A stretch of 64,000 bases of DNA. Origin: Aquibaculum sediminis (lineage in GTDB: Bacteria > Pseudomonadota > Alphaproteobacteria > Kiloniellales > DSM-21159). The position numbers and the translations under genes were made by a program. Positions 57,018 through 64,000 of this stretch are shown here, in pieces. The DNA is taken from positions 62,001 to 126,000 of the forward strand of contig NZ_JBFCVK010000008.1 in NCBI RefSeq assembly GCF_040712085.1, read 5' to 3'. The notes below the pieces were generated by a model that worked only from the letters and a program-made list of their open reading frames with translations, was not told the origin of the DNA and made no database searches. Position 1 is the stretch's first letter. Each line of letters begins with the position of its first letter.

Positions 57018-57857
57018 TCAGTCCTCTTCCCGGCGCTTGCAGACCCGGTCCAGCAGGATGGCGAGGATGACGATGGCGAGACCGGCCTCGAAGCCCATGC
57101 CGATGTTGACCGTGTTGAGCGCGCGCACAACCGGTTGGCCGAGCCCCGCTGCGCCCACCAGCGCGGCAATCACCACCATCGAGAGGCTGAGCATGATGCA
57201 CTGGGTCAGGCCCGCCATGATGGTCGGCAGTGCGTGGGGCAGCTCGACCTTCCAGAGCAGTTGGCGCGGCGTGGCGCCGAAAGCCTCACCGGCCTCCAGG
57301 AGCTGTCGGGGCACTGAGGCGATACCCAACTGCGTCAGGCGAATCGGCGCCGGAATGGCGAAGATGATGGTCGAGATCAGGCCCGGCACCACCCCCAGCC
57401 CGAACAGGATCAGCGTCGGGATCAGATAGACGAAGGTGGGGATCGTCTGCATCAGATCGAGCACGGGTCGGATGGCCGTGTACAGCCATGGCCGATGCGC
57501 CGAGGCAATGCCCACCGGCACGCCGACGAGCATGCAAAAGAAGGTGGCGAAGAGCACCAGGGCGAGCGTCTCGATCGTCGCTTCCCAGTAGCCGAGATTG
57601 ACGATCAGCAGCAGCGAAAGGACGAGCAACACCACCAGCTTGCGGGAGCGCTGTACCCACCATGCAAGCGCTGCGAAAAGCGCGATGAGCAGCAGCGGCG
57701 GGAACCAGGCCATGATGTCGATCAGCCCGCCGACCAGAAAGGCCAGCACGTCGGAGATCAGCTGGAAAACCCAGTCCGCCTCCTCGTTCAGCAGATCGAC
57801 GAAATCGCGAATCCAACGACCCAAAGGGATCTTGTGGTCGGTGATCCAGCTTTCCAT
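57018..57857 (-). CDS. choW: Choline ABC transporter permease ChoW
   Basis: The protein has 279 residues. An N-terminal amphipathic region precedes about six membrane helices. The EAA-like loop EAGEAFGATPRQLLWKVELPHALPTIMAGL marks contact with the ATPase. The region PTLILFGLGVVPGLISTIIFAIPAPIRLTQLGI is typical of the ProW/ChoW family. It forms the channel of the choline importer. It sits between choX and choV in the usual XWV order. Confidence 0.94.
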   Translation of the reverse strand: MESWITDHKIPLGRWIRDFVDLLNEEADWVFQLISDVLAFLVGGLIDIMAWFPPLLLIALFAALAWWVQRSRKLVVLLVLSLLLIVNLGYWEATIETLALVLFATFFCMLVGVPVGIASAHRPWLYTAIRPVLDLMQTIPTFVYLIPTLILFGLGVVPGLISTIIFAIPAPIRLTQLGIASVPRQLLEAGEAFGATPRQLLWKVELPHALPTIMAGLTQCIMLSLSMVVIAALVGAAGLGQPVVRALNTVNIGMGFEAGLAIVILAILLDRVCKRREED

Positions 57858-57881
57858 GCCCCAGCCCCCGTCGCGTACCGC

Positions 57882-58841
57882 TTACAGCCCCAGGTGCGCC
57901 CGCACTGCCGGAAGCCCCTCTTCATCGCCGAGCGTGCTCACGCCCTCGAGCCAGTCTTCGAGCACCTCGGGATTGTCGGTCAGCCAGGCTTGCGCGGCCT
58001 GCTCCGGCACTTCGCCGTCATCCAGGATGGCGGCCATGATCTCATTCTCCATTTCCAGCGAGAAGCGGAGGTTCTCCAGGAAGGCGCCGACGTTCGGGCA
58101 TTCCTCGGTGTAGCCGGCGCGCACGTTGGTGTAGACCGTGGCGCCGCCGTAGTCGGGACCGAACCAGTCATCGCCGCCATCGAGGTAAACTAGGTCGTGG
58201 TTGGCGTTCATGGGATGCGGTTCCCAGCCCAGGAAGACCACGGCCTGGTCCCGGCGCGCCGCGCGCGACACCTGCGCCAGCATGCCCTGTTCACTGGATT
58301 CAACGAGGTCGAAGTCACCCAGGCCGAAGGCGTCGGCCTCGATCATCTCAAGGATCAGGCGGTTGCCATCGTTGCCGGGCTCGATGCCATAGATCTGGCC
58401 GTCGAGTTCCTCACTGAAGTCGGCGATGTCGGCAAAGTCCGTCAGGCCCGCTTCCGCCGTCGGCGCCAGGGTCGCAAGCGTGTACTTGGCGCCCTCGAGA
58501 TTGGGGTCCAGCACCTCCACCGAGCCATCCTCGCGATAGGGCGCAATGTCGCCCTCCATGGTGGGCATCCAGTTGCCGAGGAAGACGTCGATGTCCCCGT
58601 TGCTCAATGAGGCATAGGTCACCGGCACCGCCAGCACCTGGGTGCGCGGGGTGTAGCCCAGACCTTCGAGCACGACCGTGGCCGTGGCCGTGGTCGCGGT
58701 AATGTCGGTCCAACCGACGTCGGAGAAGCGGACCGTCTGGCAGCTCTCGGGATCGGCAGCCAGGGCGCCGCCGGCAGAAAGCCCGGCAGAAAGCAGGGTG
58801 GCGGCCATGAGCGCGGCCGCGAAGCGTCCGGATTTGAGCAT
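57882..58841 (-). CDS. choX: Choline ABC transporter substrate-binding protein ChoX
   Basis: The protein has 319 residues. A signal peptide ends near GGALAAD (about 29). The periplasmic domain has RFSDVGWTDITATTATATVVLEGLGY, IDVFLGNWMPTMEGDI and GIEPGNDGNRLI, features of ChoX-type choline/betaine-binding proteins, with aromatic residues (Trp, Tyr, Phe) for the trimethylammonium box. It starts divergently from betI. The promoter region carries the BetI-like palindrome, so choline probably induces it. Confidence 0.92.
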   Translation of the reverse strand: MLKSGRFAAALMAATLLSAGLSAGGALAADPESCQTVRFSDVGWTDITATTATATVVLEGLGYTPRTQVLAVPVTYASLSNGDIDVFLGNWMPTMEGDIAPYREDGSVEVLDPNLEGAKYTLATLAPTAEAGLTDFADIADFSEELDGQIYGIEPGNDGNRLILEMIEADAFGLGDFDLVESSEQGMLAQVSRAARRDQAVVFLGWEPHPMNANHDLVYLDGGDDWFGPDYGGATVYTNVRAGYTEECPNVGAFLENLRFSLEMENEIMAAILDDGEVPEQAAQAWLTDNPEVLEDWLEGVSTLGDEEGLPAVRAHLGL

Positions 58842-58910
58842 TCTCTGTGCCTCCGCTGTTTTTCATACTGTGCCGCCTTATGGCGAGCTGAGTCCCTATG
58901 AAACGGGTTT

Positions 58911-58926
58911 TTGATTGAACAATCAA
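58911..58926. promoter_or_regulatory. Candidate BetI operator palindrome between choX and betI
   Basis: TTGATTGAACAATCAA has perfect 7-bp arms (TTGATTG/CAATCAA) around a central AA. It lies in the 141-base divergent spacer, 57 bases before betI and 70 bases before choX. TetR-type repressors bind such palindromes, and BetI sites described in other bacteria contain the same TTGATTG and CAATCAA half-sites. BetI would repress both cho and bet genes until choline is present. Confidence 0.72.
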
Positions 58927-58982
58927 TAAAGAATATCCTAGTCTCTTGCTTCAGTCGTCGGAATCCGGGAGCCGAGGTCGCG

Positions 58983-59585
58983 ATGCCCAAGGTGGGAGTG
59001 GAGGAGCTTCGTCGCCGGCAGTTGATCGCTGCCACGATCGAATCCATTCATGACGTCGGCTTTGCCGCGACCACGCTGCAGTCCATCAGCCGCCGCGCGG
59101 GCGTCTCCTCGGGCTTGGTGGCACACTACTTCCGGGACAAGAACGGCCTGCTGGAAGCCACCCTGCGCAGCCTGGCCAGCGATCTCAGCGCCAGCATCGT
59201 TGCCAAGCTGCGCCGGGCGCGAACGCCCCGGGCACGCCTGGAAGCCGTCATTTCCGGCCTACTGGCACCGGAGCAGTTCGAGCCGCGCATCGCCCGTGTC
59301 TGGCTTGCTTTCTGGGGCCAGCTCACCCATTCGCCGGGCCTCAAGCGCGTGCAGCATGTCTATGAGCAGCGACTGCTGTCCAACCTGCGCTATGCCCTGC
59401 GTTCGCTTCTGCCGGGCGAGGAAGCGGAGCGCCAGGCAATCGCCCTGGCGGCCATGATCGACGGCCTCTGGCTGCGGGCCGCCCTGTCCCGGGACACACC
59501 CCAGGCGGAGCAGTCACAGCGGCTCTGCCTGCAGTTCGTCGACACCCTACTGCGGCGCGAGCGGCTGCCCTGCCCCGCCGCCTGA
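58983..59585 (+). CDS. betI: TetR-family choline-responsive repressor BetI
   Basis: The protein has 200 residues from the ATG at 58983. The N-terminal sequence MPKVGVEELRRRQLIAATIE is characteristic of BetI. The helix-turn-helix is at about 28-57 (TLQSISRRAGVSSGLVAHYFRDK). The C-terminal ligand domain includes VWLAFWGQLTHSPGLKRVQHVYEQRL. BetI represses bet genes and is released by choline. It begins the betI-betB-betA operon and is divergent from choXWV. Confidence 0.95.
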   Translation: MPKVGVEELRRRQLIAATIESIHDVGFAATTLQSISRRAGVSSGLVAHYFRDKNGLLEATLRSLASDLSASIVAKLRRARTPRARLEAVISGLLAPEQFEPRIARVWLAFWGQLTHSPGLKRVQHVYEQRLLSNLRYALRSLLPGEEAERQAIALAAMIDGLWLRAALSRDTPQAEQSQRLCLQFVDTLLRRERLPCPAA

Positions 59586-59606
59586 CATCAAAGAGAGACC
59601 AAGAGC

Positions 59607-61067
59607 ATGACTGACACCGGCATTCTCGAAGCCTGGATCGACGGCGCCTACCGGCCCGCCACGACCGACTGTTTCGAAACCCTGAACCCCGCGACCGGCG
59701 AAATCTTGGCGCAAGTGCGCATCGCCGGAGAGGCCGAGGTCGAGGCGGCCGTGGCGGCCGCCCGCCGCGGCTTTGCGGTCTGGTCGGCAATGACCGGTGC
59801 CGAACGTGGTCGGATACTGACCCGCGCGGCCCAACTGCTGCGGGCCCGCAACGGCGAGCTGGCACGGCTGGAAACCCTGGACACCGGCAAGCCGATCCAG
59901 GAAACGGAAGCCGTCGACATCCACTCTGGCGCTGACTGCCTGGAGTATTTCGGCGGCCTGGCGGCGAGCCTCACCGGTGAGCACATCGACCTGGGCAGCG
60001 CCTTTGCCTACACCCGGCGCGAACCGCTGGGCATCTGCGCCGGCATCGGCGCCTGGAACTATCCCATGCAGATCGCCTGCTGGAAGGCAGCGCCGGCGCT
60101 GGCCTGCGGCAACGCCATGATCTTCAAGCCGGCGGAGCTGACCCCCCTAACCGCCCTGAAACTGGCGGAGGTCTTCGCCGAAGCCGGCATGCCGCCGGGG
60201 GTCTTCAACGTGGTGCAGGGCTTTGCCGAGACCGGCCAACGACTCACGCGCCACCCCGGCATCGCCAAAGTCTCGCTGACCGGCGAAGTGGGCACCGGCA
60301 TCAAGGTGATGACCGATGCCGCCGCCAGCCTGAAGCACGTGACACTGGAACTCGGCGGCAAGTCGCCGCTCATTGTCTTCGATGACGCCGAGGTGGACCG
60401 GGCGGTCAGCGGCGCCATGCTCGGCAATTTCTATTCGGCCGGCGAAGTCTGCTCCAACGGCACCCGCGTCTTCGTGCAGCGGAAACTGCTCGACACCTTC
60501 CTGGAGCGTTTGGTGGAGCGCACCCGTAACATGATCATCGGCGATCCACTCGATCCGGCAACGCAAGTCGGCGCCCTGATCGGCGAGGAGCACATGCAGA
60601 AGGTTCTGGGCTGCATCGAACAGGGCAAAGCCGAAGGCGCCGAGATCGTGATCGGCGGCAAGCGCGTGACCGAAGGCGCCCTCGCCCGCGGCGCCTTCGT
60701 CGAGCCCACGGTCTTCGCCGGCTGCCGGGATGAGATGAGCATCGTGCGAGAGGAGATCTTCGGTCCGGTCATGTCGGTGCTGGCCTTCGACGAGGAAGAG
60801 GAAGTCATCGAGCGCGCCAACGCCACGCCCTATGGCCTCGCCGCCGGGGTCTTCACCCGCGACCTCACCCGTGCCCACCGCACGGTCGCCCGCCTGCAGG
60901 CGGGCACCTGCTGGATCAATAACTACAACATCACCCCGATCGAAATGCCTTTCGGCGGCGTCAAGCTCTCCGGCATCGGCCGCGAGAACGGCAAGGCCGC
61001 CATCGAGCACTACAGCCAACTCAAGTCGGTCTATGTGGAACTGGGTGAGGTGGAGTGCCCCTACTGA
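59607..61067 (+). CDS. betB: Betaine aldehyde dehydrogenase
   Basis: The protein has 486 residues. Aldehyde dehydrogenase features: catalytic Cys282 (SAGEVCSNGTRVF), general base Glu248 (TLELGGKSPLIVF) and the NAD-site GIGAWNYPMQIACWKAAPAL and SLTGEVGTG segments. The BetB-like ending NITPIEMPFGGVKLSGIGRENG is clear. It oxidises betaine aldehyde to glycine betaine. It starts 21 bases after betI. Its stop overlaps the start of betA by one base. Confidence 0.97.
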   Translation: MTDTGILEAWIDGAYRPATTDCFETLNPATGEILAQVRIAGEAEVEAAVAAARRGFAVWSAMTGAERGRILTRAAQLLRARNGELARLETLDTGKPIQETEAVDIHSGADCLEYFGGLAASLTGEHIDLGSAFAYTRREPLGICAGIGAWNYPMQIACWKAAPALACGNAMIFKPAELTPLTALKLAEVFAEAGMPPGVFNVVQGFAETGQRLTRHPGIAKVSLTGEVGTGIKVMTDAAASLKHVTLELGGKSPLIVFDDAEVDRAVSGAMLGNFYSAGEVCSNGTRVFVQRKLLDTFLERLVERTRNMIIGDPLDPATQVGALIGEEHMQKVLGCIEQGKAEGAEIVIGGKRVTEGALARGAFVEPTVFAGCRDEMSIVREEIFGPVMSVLAFDEEEEVIERANATPYGLAAGVFTRDLTRAHRTVARLQAGTCWINNYNITPIEMPFGGVKLSGIGRENGKAAIEHYSQLKSVYVELGEVECPY

Positions 61068-62728
61068 TGAGTGCCAAGAACTACGACTACATCATTGTCG
61101 GCGCCGGCTCGGCCGGCTGCGTGCTCGCCAGTCGCCTGTCGGAAGACCCGGATGTGAGTGTGCTGGTGCTCGAGGCCGGTCCCAAGGACCGCTCGATCTT
61201 CATCCATATGCCCGCGGCACTTGCCTACCCGCTCGCGAACGACAAGTTCAATTGGTACTACAACAGCGAGCCCGAGCCTTTCATGGACGGCCGCTCGCTC
61301 TATTGTCCGCGCGGGCGCGTGCTCGGCGGCTCCTCCTCGATCAATGGCATGGCCTACGTCCGCGGCCATGCCCGCGACTACGATCGTTGGGGCCAGCACG
61401 GCTTGCCCGGCTGGAACTATGCGGACTGCTTGCCCTACTTCAAGCGCGCGCAGAGCCATGAACTGGGGCCGGACGACTACCGCGGCGGCGAAGGCCCCTT
61501 GCAGGTCTCCGCCGGCAAGATGGAGAATCCCCTGTTCAAGGCCTGGGTGGAAGCGGGCCGCCAGGCCGGCTACGCCGTGACCGAGGATATGAACGGCCAT
61601 CGTCAGGAAGGCGTCGGCCGCATGGATATGACCACCCACAAGGGCCGGCGGTGGTCCGCGGCCATGGCCTATCTCTATCCGGCCATGCAGCGCCCGAACG
61701 TCACGGTGGAAAGCGGCGTCCTCACCTTGAACCTCATGTTCGAGGGGCAGCGTGCGGTGGGTGTTGAGATCGCACGCGGCAATGAACGCGAAACCCTGCG
61801 CGCCAGCCGGGAGGTGATCGTCAGCAGCGGTGCAATCAACTCGCCGCAGTTGCTCCAACTCTCCGGCATCGGCCCGGCGGACCGCCTGCGCGAGCTTGGC
61901 ATCGAGGTGGTGCAGGACCTGCCGGGCGTGGGCGAGAACCTGCAGGACCACCTTGAGGTTTACGTGCAGCACGCCTGCACCCAGCCGATCAGCCTCTACT
62001 CAGCGACGCAGTGGTGGAGCAAGCCCTGGGTCGGGCTGCAGTGGATGCTGTTCAAGTCCGGCCCCGGCGCCAGCAGCCAGTTCGAAGCCGGCGGCTTCAT
62101 CCGCAGCCGCGCCGGGATCGAGCATCCGAACCTGCAGTATCACTTCCTGCCCATCGCCATGAACTACGACGGCACCAATCCAGTGAAGGGCCATGGATTC
62201 CAGGCCCATGTGGGGCCCATGCGCCCCACGGCCCGCGGCCACGTGCGCATCCGCTCCACCGACCCGCGCCAGGCGCCGGAAATCCTGTTCAACTACATGG
62301 GCACCGAGAATGACCGGCAGGAGATGCGCGATGCCATCCACCTGACGCGGGAGATCTTCGCCCAGCAGGCCTTCGATCCCTACCGCGGCCCGGAACTGGC
62401 GCCCGGACCGGAGGTGAAAACCGACGCGGACATCGATGCCTTCGTGCGCCAGCACGGCGAAAGCGCCTACCACCCCTCCTGCACCTGCCGCATGGGTCCG
62501 GACAGCGACGCCATGGCAGTGGTCGACGGCGACGGCCGGGTGCACGGCATGGAGGGGCTGCGCGTGGTGGACGCCTCGATCATGCCGGACATCGTCAGCG
62601 GCAACCTGAACGCGCCCACCATCATGTTGGCCGAGAAGCTGGCCGACCGTATCCGTGGCCGCGATCCACTGCCCGCTTCAGAGGCGCCGGTCTGGATCCA
62701 CCCGGAGTGGGAGAGCAAGCAGCGGTGA
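61067..62728 (+). CDS. betA: Choline dehydrogenase (GMC oxidoreductase)
   Basis: The protein has 553 residues from the ATG at 61067, whose first base is the last base of the betB stop (TGATG). An upstream GTG at 61055 is less likely. It has the FAD-binding VGAGSAG (11-17), the GMC motif PRGRVLGGSSSINGMAYVRG, and the active-site His469 in SAYHPSCTCRMG with the later GNLNAPTIMLAEK. It oxidises choline to betaine aldehyde. Together with BetB it makes glycine betaine, the main compatible solute, from imported choline. Confidence 0.97.
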   Translation: MSAKNYDYIIVGAGSAGCVLASRLSEDPDVSVLVLEAGPKDRSIFIHMPAALAYPLANDKFNWYYNSEPEPFMDGRSLYCPRGRVLGGSSSINGMAYVRGHARDYDRWGQHGLPGWNYADCLPYFKRAQSHELGPDDYRGGEGPLQVSAGKMENPLFKAWVEAGRQAGYAVTEDMNGHRQEGVGRMDMTTHKGRRWSAAMAYLYPAMQRPNVTVESGVLTLNLMFEGQRAVGVEIARGNERETLRASREVIVSSGAINSPQLLQLSGIGPADRLRELGIEVVQDLPGVGENLQDHLEVYVQHACTQPISLYSATQWWSKPWVGLQWMLFKSGPGASSQFEAGGFIRSRAGIEHPNLQYHFLPIAMNYDGTNPVKGHGFQAHVGPMRPTARGHVRIRSTDPRQAPEILFNYMGTENDRQEMRDAIHLTREIFAQQAFDPYRGPELAPGPEVKTDADIDAFVRQHGESAYHPSCTCRMGPDSDAMAVVDGDGRVHGMEGLRVVDASIMPDIVSGNLNAPTIMLAEKLADRIRGRDPLPASEAPVWIHPEWESKQR

Positions 62729-62813
62729 TCCGTTCTATGATGCGGCTGCACGTGCTCTGCCCTGGACGCTGCTCGCGGAGCTTGGCATAGAGCTCTGGGT
62801 AAAGGAGACCGGC

Positions 62814-63845
62814 ATGCCTGATTTCTGGCGCGACAGTGGCTATCACTTCACGACACGAAGCGAAGCGGACTATCTGCTGCCCGCCGACGACTTCCTGCGC
62901 GCCTACCTGCAGCGCCCCGAAATGCAGCCTCCGGAGGAGGCCTGTGACGAGGAACGGGCGCTGCACGCCACCCTGCTCAAGAACCCGCGCGAGCGGGTGG
63001 GCCAGGCGAGGCTCGCCCGACTGGCTGATCCGGACGGGCGCGATAACTGGCAGATCTGGCTCGCCTTCCGCGACCGCCTGGTGGCGGCCGGCAGCCTGGA
63101 AGAGGCCTATCTCTACTATTTCCTCTCGCCGCCGGACGTGAAGGCAGGGGAGTTGCCCGTCCCGCCGCTCTTCCTCGATCAACTGGCGCATGTGATCCTG
63201 CGTCACGTCCTCGACGGCGTCGAGGATCCCTTCCGGGCCCGGGCCGGCGAACTCTTCTTCCGGGAACAGATGGTCACCATCGAGGGCGACGCCATCATGC
63301 TGGCCGACGCGGAAACGGTGGACATGTATGCGACCACCGGCGGTTTCGGCTCACTGGGCCGCCTGGTGGCGGAGGCGCAAACGCCTCTGCGTTCCGTCGA
63401 TCTCGAGGTCATGCAGGCCGAGAATGCCGGCGCGTACTGGGAACGGGACAGCCGCCATGATCTCGTGCTCAACCTCAATTTTGCTTCACCCGGTCTCGAC
63501 GCACTCTGCCGCGTGCTGGAGGCCTGGGTGGCGCATTTCCTGGCCATCGATGTCTCGATCCAGCCGGTCCAGCAGATCAGCGACGAGCGTTGGGTCTGGC
63601 ATCTGGGCCTGGACAGCGAAGCATCGCAGCTGCTCAACGATCTCTACAACGGCCAGGAAGTGGAGGAAGACCGTCTGCGGCGTCTCCTCTCCCTGTTCCG
63701 GCTCGACTTCCGGGACCCCAGCGTGATGGCGGCCAGCGTGTCTGGCCGGCCAGTCTACATGGGCCTGTGCATGACACCGGACGGCCGCCTGCGGCTCAAG
63801 CCGCAGAACCTGCTGGTGAACCTGCCTCTGGCCGAGCGGGCCTGA
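62814..63845 (+). CDS. DUF6352 family protein
   Basis: The protein has 343 residues from the ATG at 62814, preceded by AAAGGAGACCGGC. It starts MPDFWRDSGYHFTTRSEADY and contains LPADDFLRAYLQRPEMQPPEEACDEERALHA. Later conserved parts are PPLFLDQLAHVILRHVLDGVEDPFRARAGELFFREQ and a C-terminal FRDPSVMAASVSGRPVYMGLCM. I recognise this as the DUF6352 family; function is unknown. The gene is co-directional with betA, 85 bases downstream. The choline-region location may be meaningful or just proximity. The frame is open upstream into betA, but the site before 62814 is decisive. Confidence 0.75.
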   Translation: MPDFWRDSGYHFTTRSEADYLLPADDFLRAYLQRPEMQPPEEACDEERALHATLLKNPRERVGQARLARLADPDGRDNWQIWLAFRDRLVAAGSLEEAYLYYFLSPPDVKAGELPVPPLFLDQLAHVILRHVLDGVEDPFRARAGELFFREQMVTIEGDAIMLADAETVDMYATTGGFGSLGRLVAEAQTPLRSVDLEVMQAENAGAYWERDSRHDLVLNLNFASPGLDALCRVLEAWVAHFLAIDVSIQPVQQISDERWVWHLGLDSEASQLLNDLYNGQEVEEDRLRRLLSLFRLDFRDPSVMAASVSGRPVYMGLCMTPDGRLRLKPQNLLVNLPLAERA

Positions 63846-63855
63846 GCGAGCCCAC

Positions 63856-64000
63856 TCAGCCGAGCAAGCTCGGGATCCAGGTGGACAGGCCCGGGAACAG
63901 GGCCAGCAGTACGATCACGACGATGAAGGACAGATAGAAGGGCAGCGAGGCCACGATGGCGCGCTCGTAGGGTATGCGCGCTATCTGCGCCGCTGCCATC
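63856..64000 (-). CDS. TRAP transporter large permease (DctM-type), C-terminal end only
   Basis: The 47 codons before the stop at 63856 (minus strand) are open to the window edge. They read AAAQIARIPYERAIVASLPF followed by a hydrophobic helix and end in a PGLSTWIPSLLG tail. The PYER-x-x-VASLPF step and single final helix are typical of TRAP DctM carboxy-termini. The rest of the gene lies beyond the window. TRAP permeases import organic acids or osmolytes with sodium. It runs convergent with the DUF6352 gene. Confidence 0.8.
   Translation of the reverse strand, partial: MAAAQIARIPYERAIVASLPFYLSFIVVIVLLALFPGLSTWIPSLLG

Noticed and set aside
1..64000. CRISPR arrays, insertion sequences, prophage or integrase genes
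   Set aside because: No regularly spaced repeats, transposase or integrase-like coding regions were found by reading through; the window looks like stable chromosome.

Overview
The window is high-GC, gene-dense chromosomal DNA from an alphaproteobacterium. It is most likely a Rhodospirillales/Rhodovibrionales-type marine or halophilic organism. This rests on gene families and order: the convergent DUF2125 / glutathione-side genes, gshB-sirB1-yraN-rsmI facing an LpoA-type lipoprotein, DUF1127, DUF455, CbpA/CbpM, DUF6352, and a complete choline-to-betaine island. The genus assignment is inference, because no rRNA gene is present. There is no prophage, insertion sequence or CRISPR array. Both edges cut genes: mutS on the left and a TRAP large permease on the right, both on the minus strand.

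Layout. 1-6.4 kb: mutS, a small stress-type protein, a fumarylacetoacetase-family/chromene isomerase pair, a PaaI thioesterase, the cbpA-cbpM chaperone pair and a 17-kDa glycine-zipper lipoprotein. 6.6-11.4 kb: pdxH, a CDF metal exporter, an acyl-CoA dehydrogenase, a Phd/PemK-type toxin-antitoxin module with a clear promoter and operator, and a 2-hydroxyacid dehydrogenase. 11.5-23.8 kb: housekeeping block with a DUF2125 protein, chaC-like, meaB, yifB/comM, gshB, sirB1, yraN, rsmI (no ATG/GTG/TTG start), an LpoA-like lipoprotein and a 1081-residue YhdP/AsmA-like protein. 23.9-30.5 kb: glnE, a peroxiredoxin Q, a DUF455 ferritin-like protein, a stand-alone Hen1-type RNA methyltransferase next to an ADP-ribosylglycohydrolase, then a decayed TAXI-type TRAP binding-protein gene. 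30.6-37.2 kb: an acyl-CoA synthetase, a nitronate monooxygenase, a secreted pentapeptide-repeat protein, a thioesterase, a tandem palindromic element, and a BASS transporter with an IlvD/Edd dehydratase.

37.4-44.5 kb: mlaA-mlaC, NAD kinase, an M48 lipoprotein protease, DUF1127, a GcvA-like LysR regulator, an ArgE-like peptidase and an AbrB membrane protein. 44.6-52.7 kb: tRNA-Leu(UAA), trkH, a TauD-family dioxygenase, two paralogous mini glycine-zipper lipoproteins each followed by a terminator, a class IV aminotransferase, a second chromene-isomerase-like protein, a PF10118 hydrolase/methyltransferase pair whose ribosome-binding site lies in a hairpin, and an orphan IlvM-like ACT protein.

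52.7-64 kb: arfB, a betaine-homocysteine methyltransferase, a cyclopropane-fatty-acid synthase, then the osmoprotection island. There choXWV (choline uptake) and betI-betB-betA (regulator and two-step oxidation of choline to glycine betaine) diverge from a region carrying a 16-bp palindrome that fits a BetI operator. The nearby betaine-homocysteine methyltransferase could draw on the betaine as a methyl donor, so uptake, synthesis and methyl-group use lie within about 10 kb. A DUF6352 gene and the TRAP permease end the window.

No wholly new multi-gene system is evident. The most unusual items are the Hen1/ADP-ribosylglycohydrolase pair, the start-codon anomaly of rsmI, the hairpin-masked ribosome-binding site before the PF10118 gene, and the dispersed palindromic repeats.
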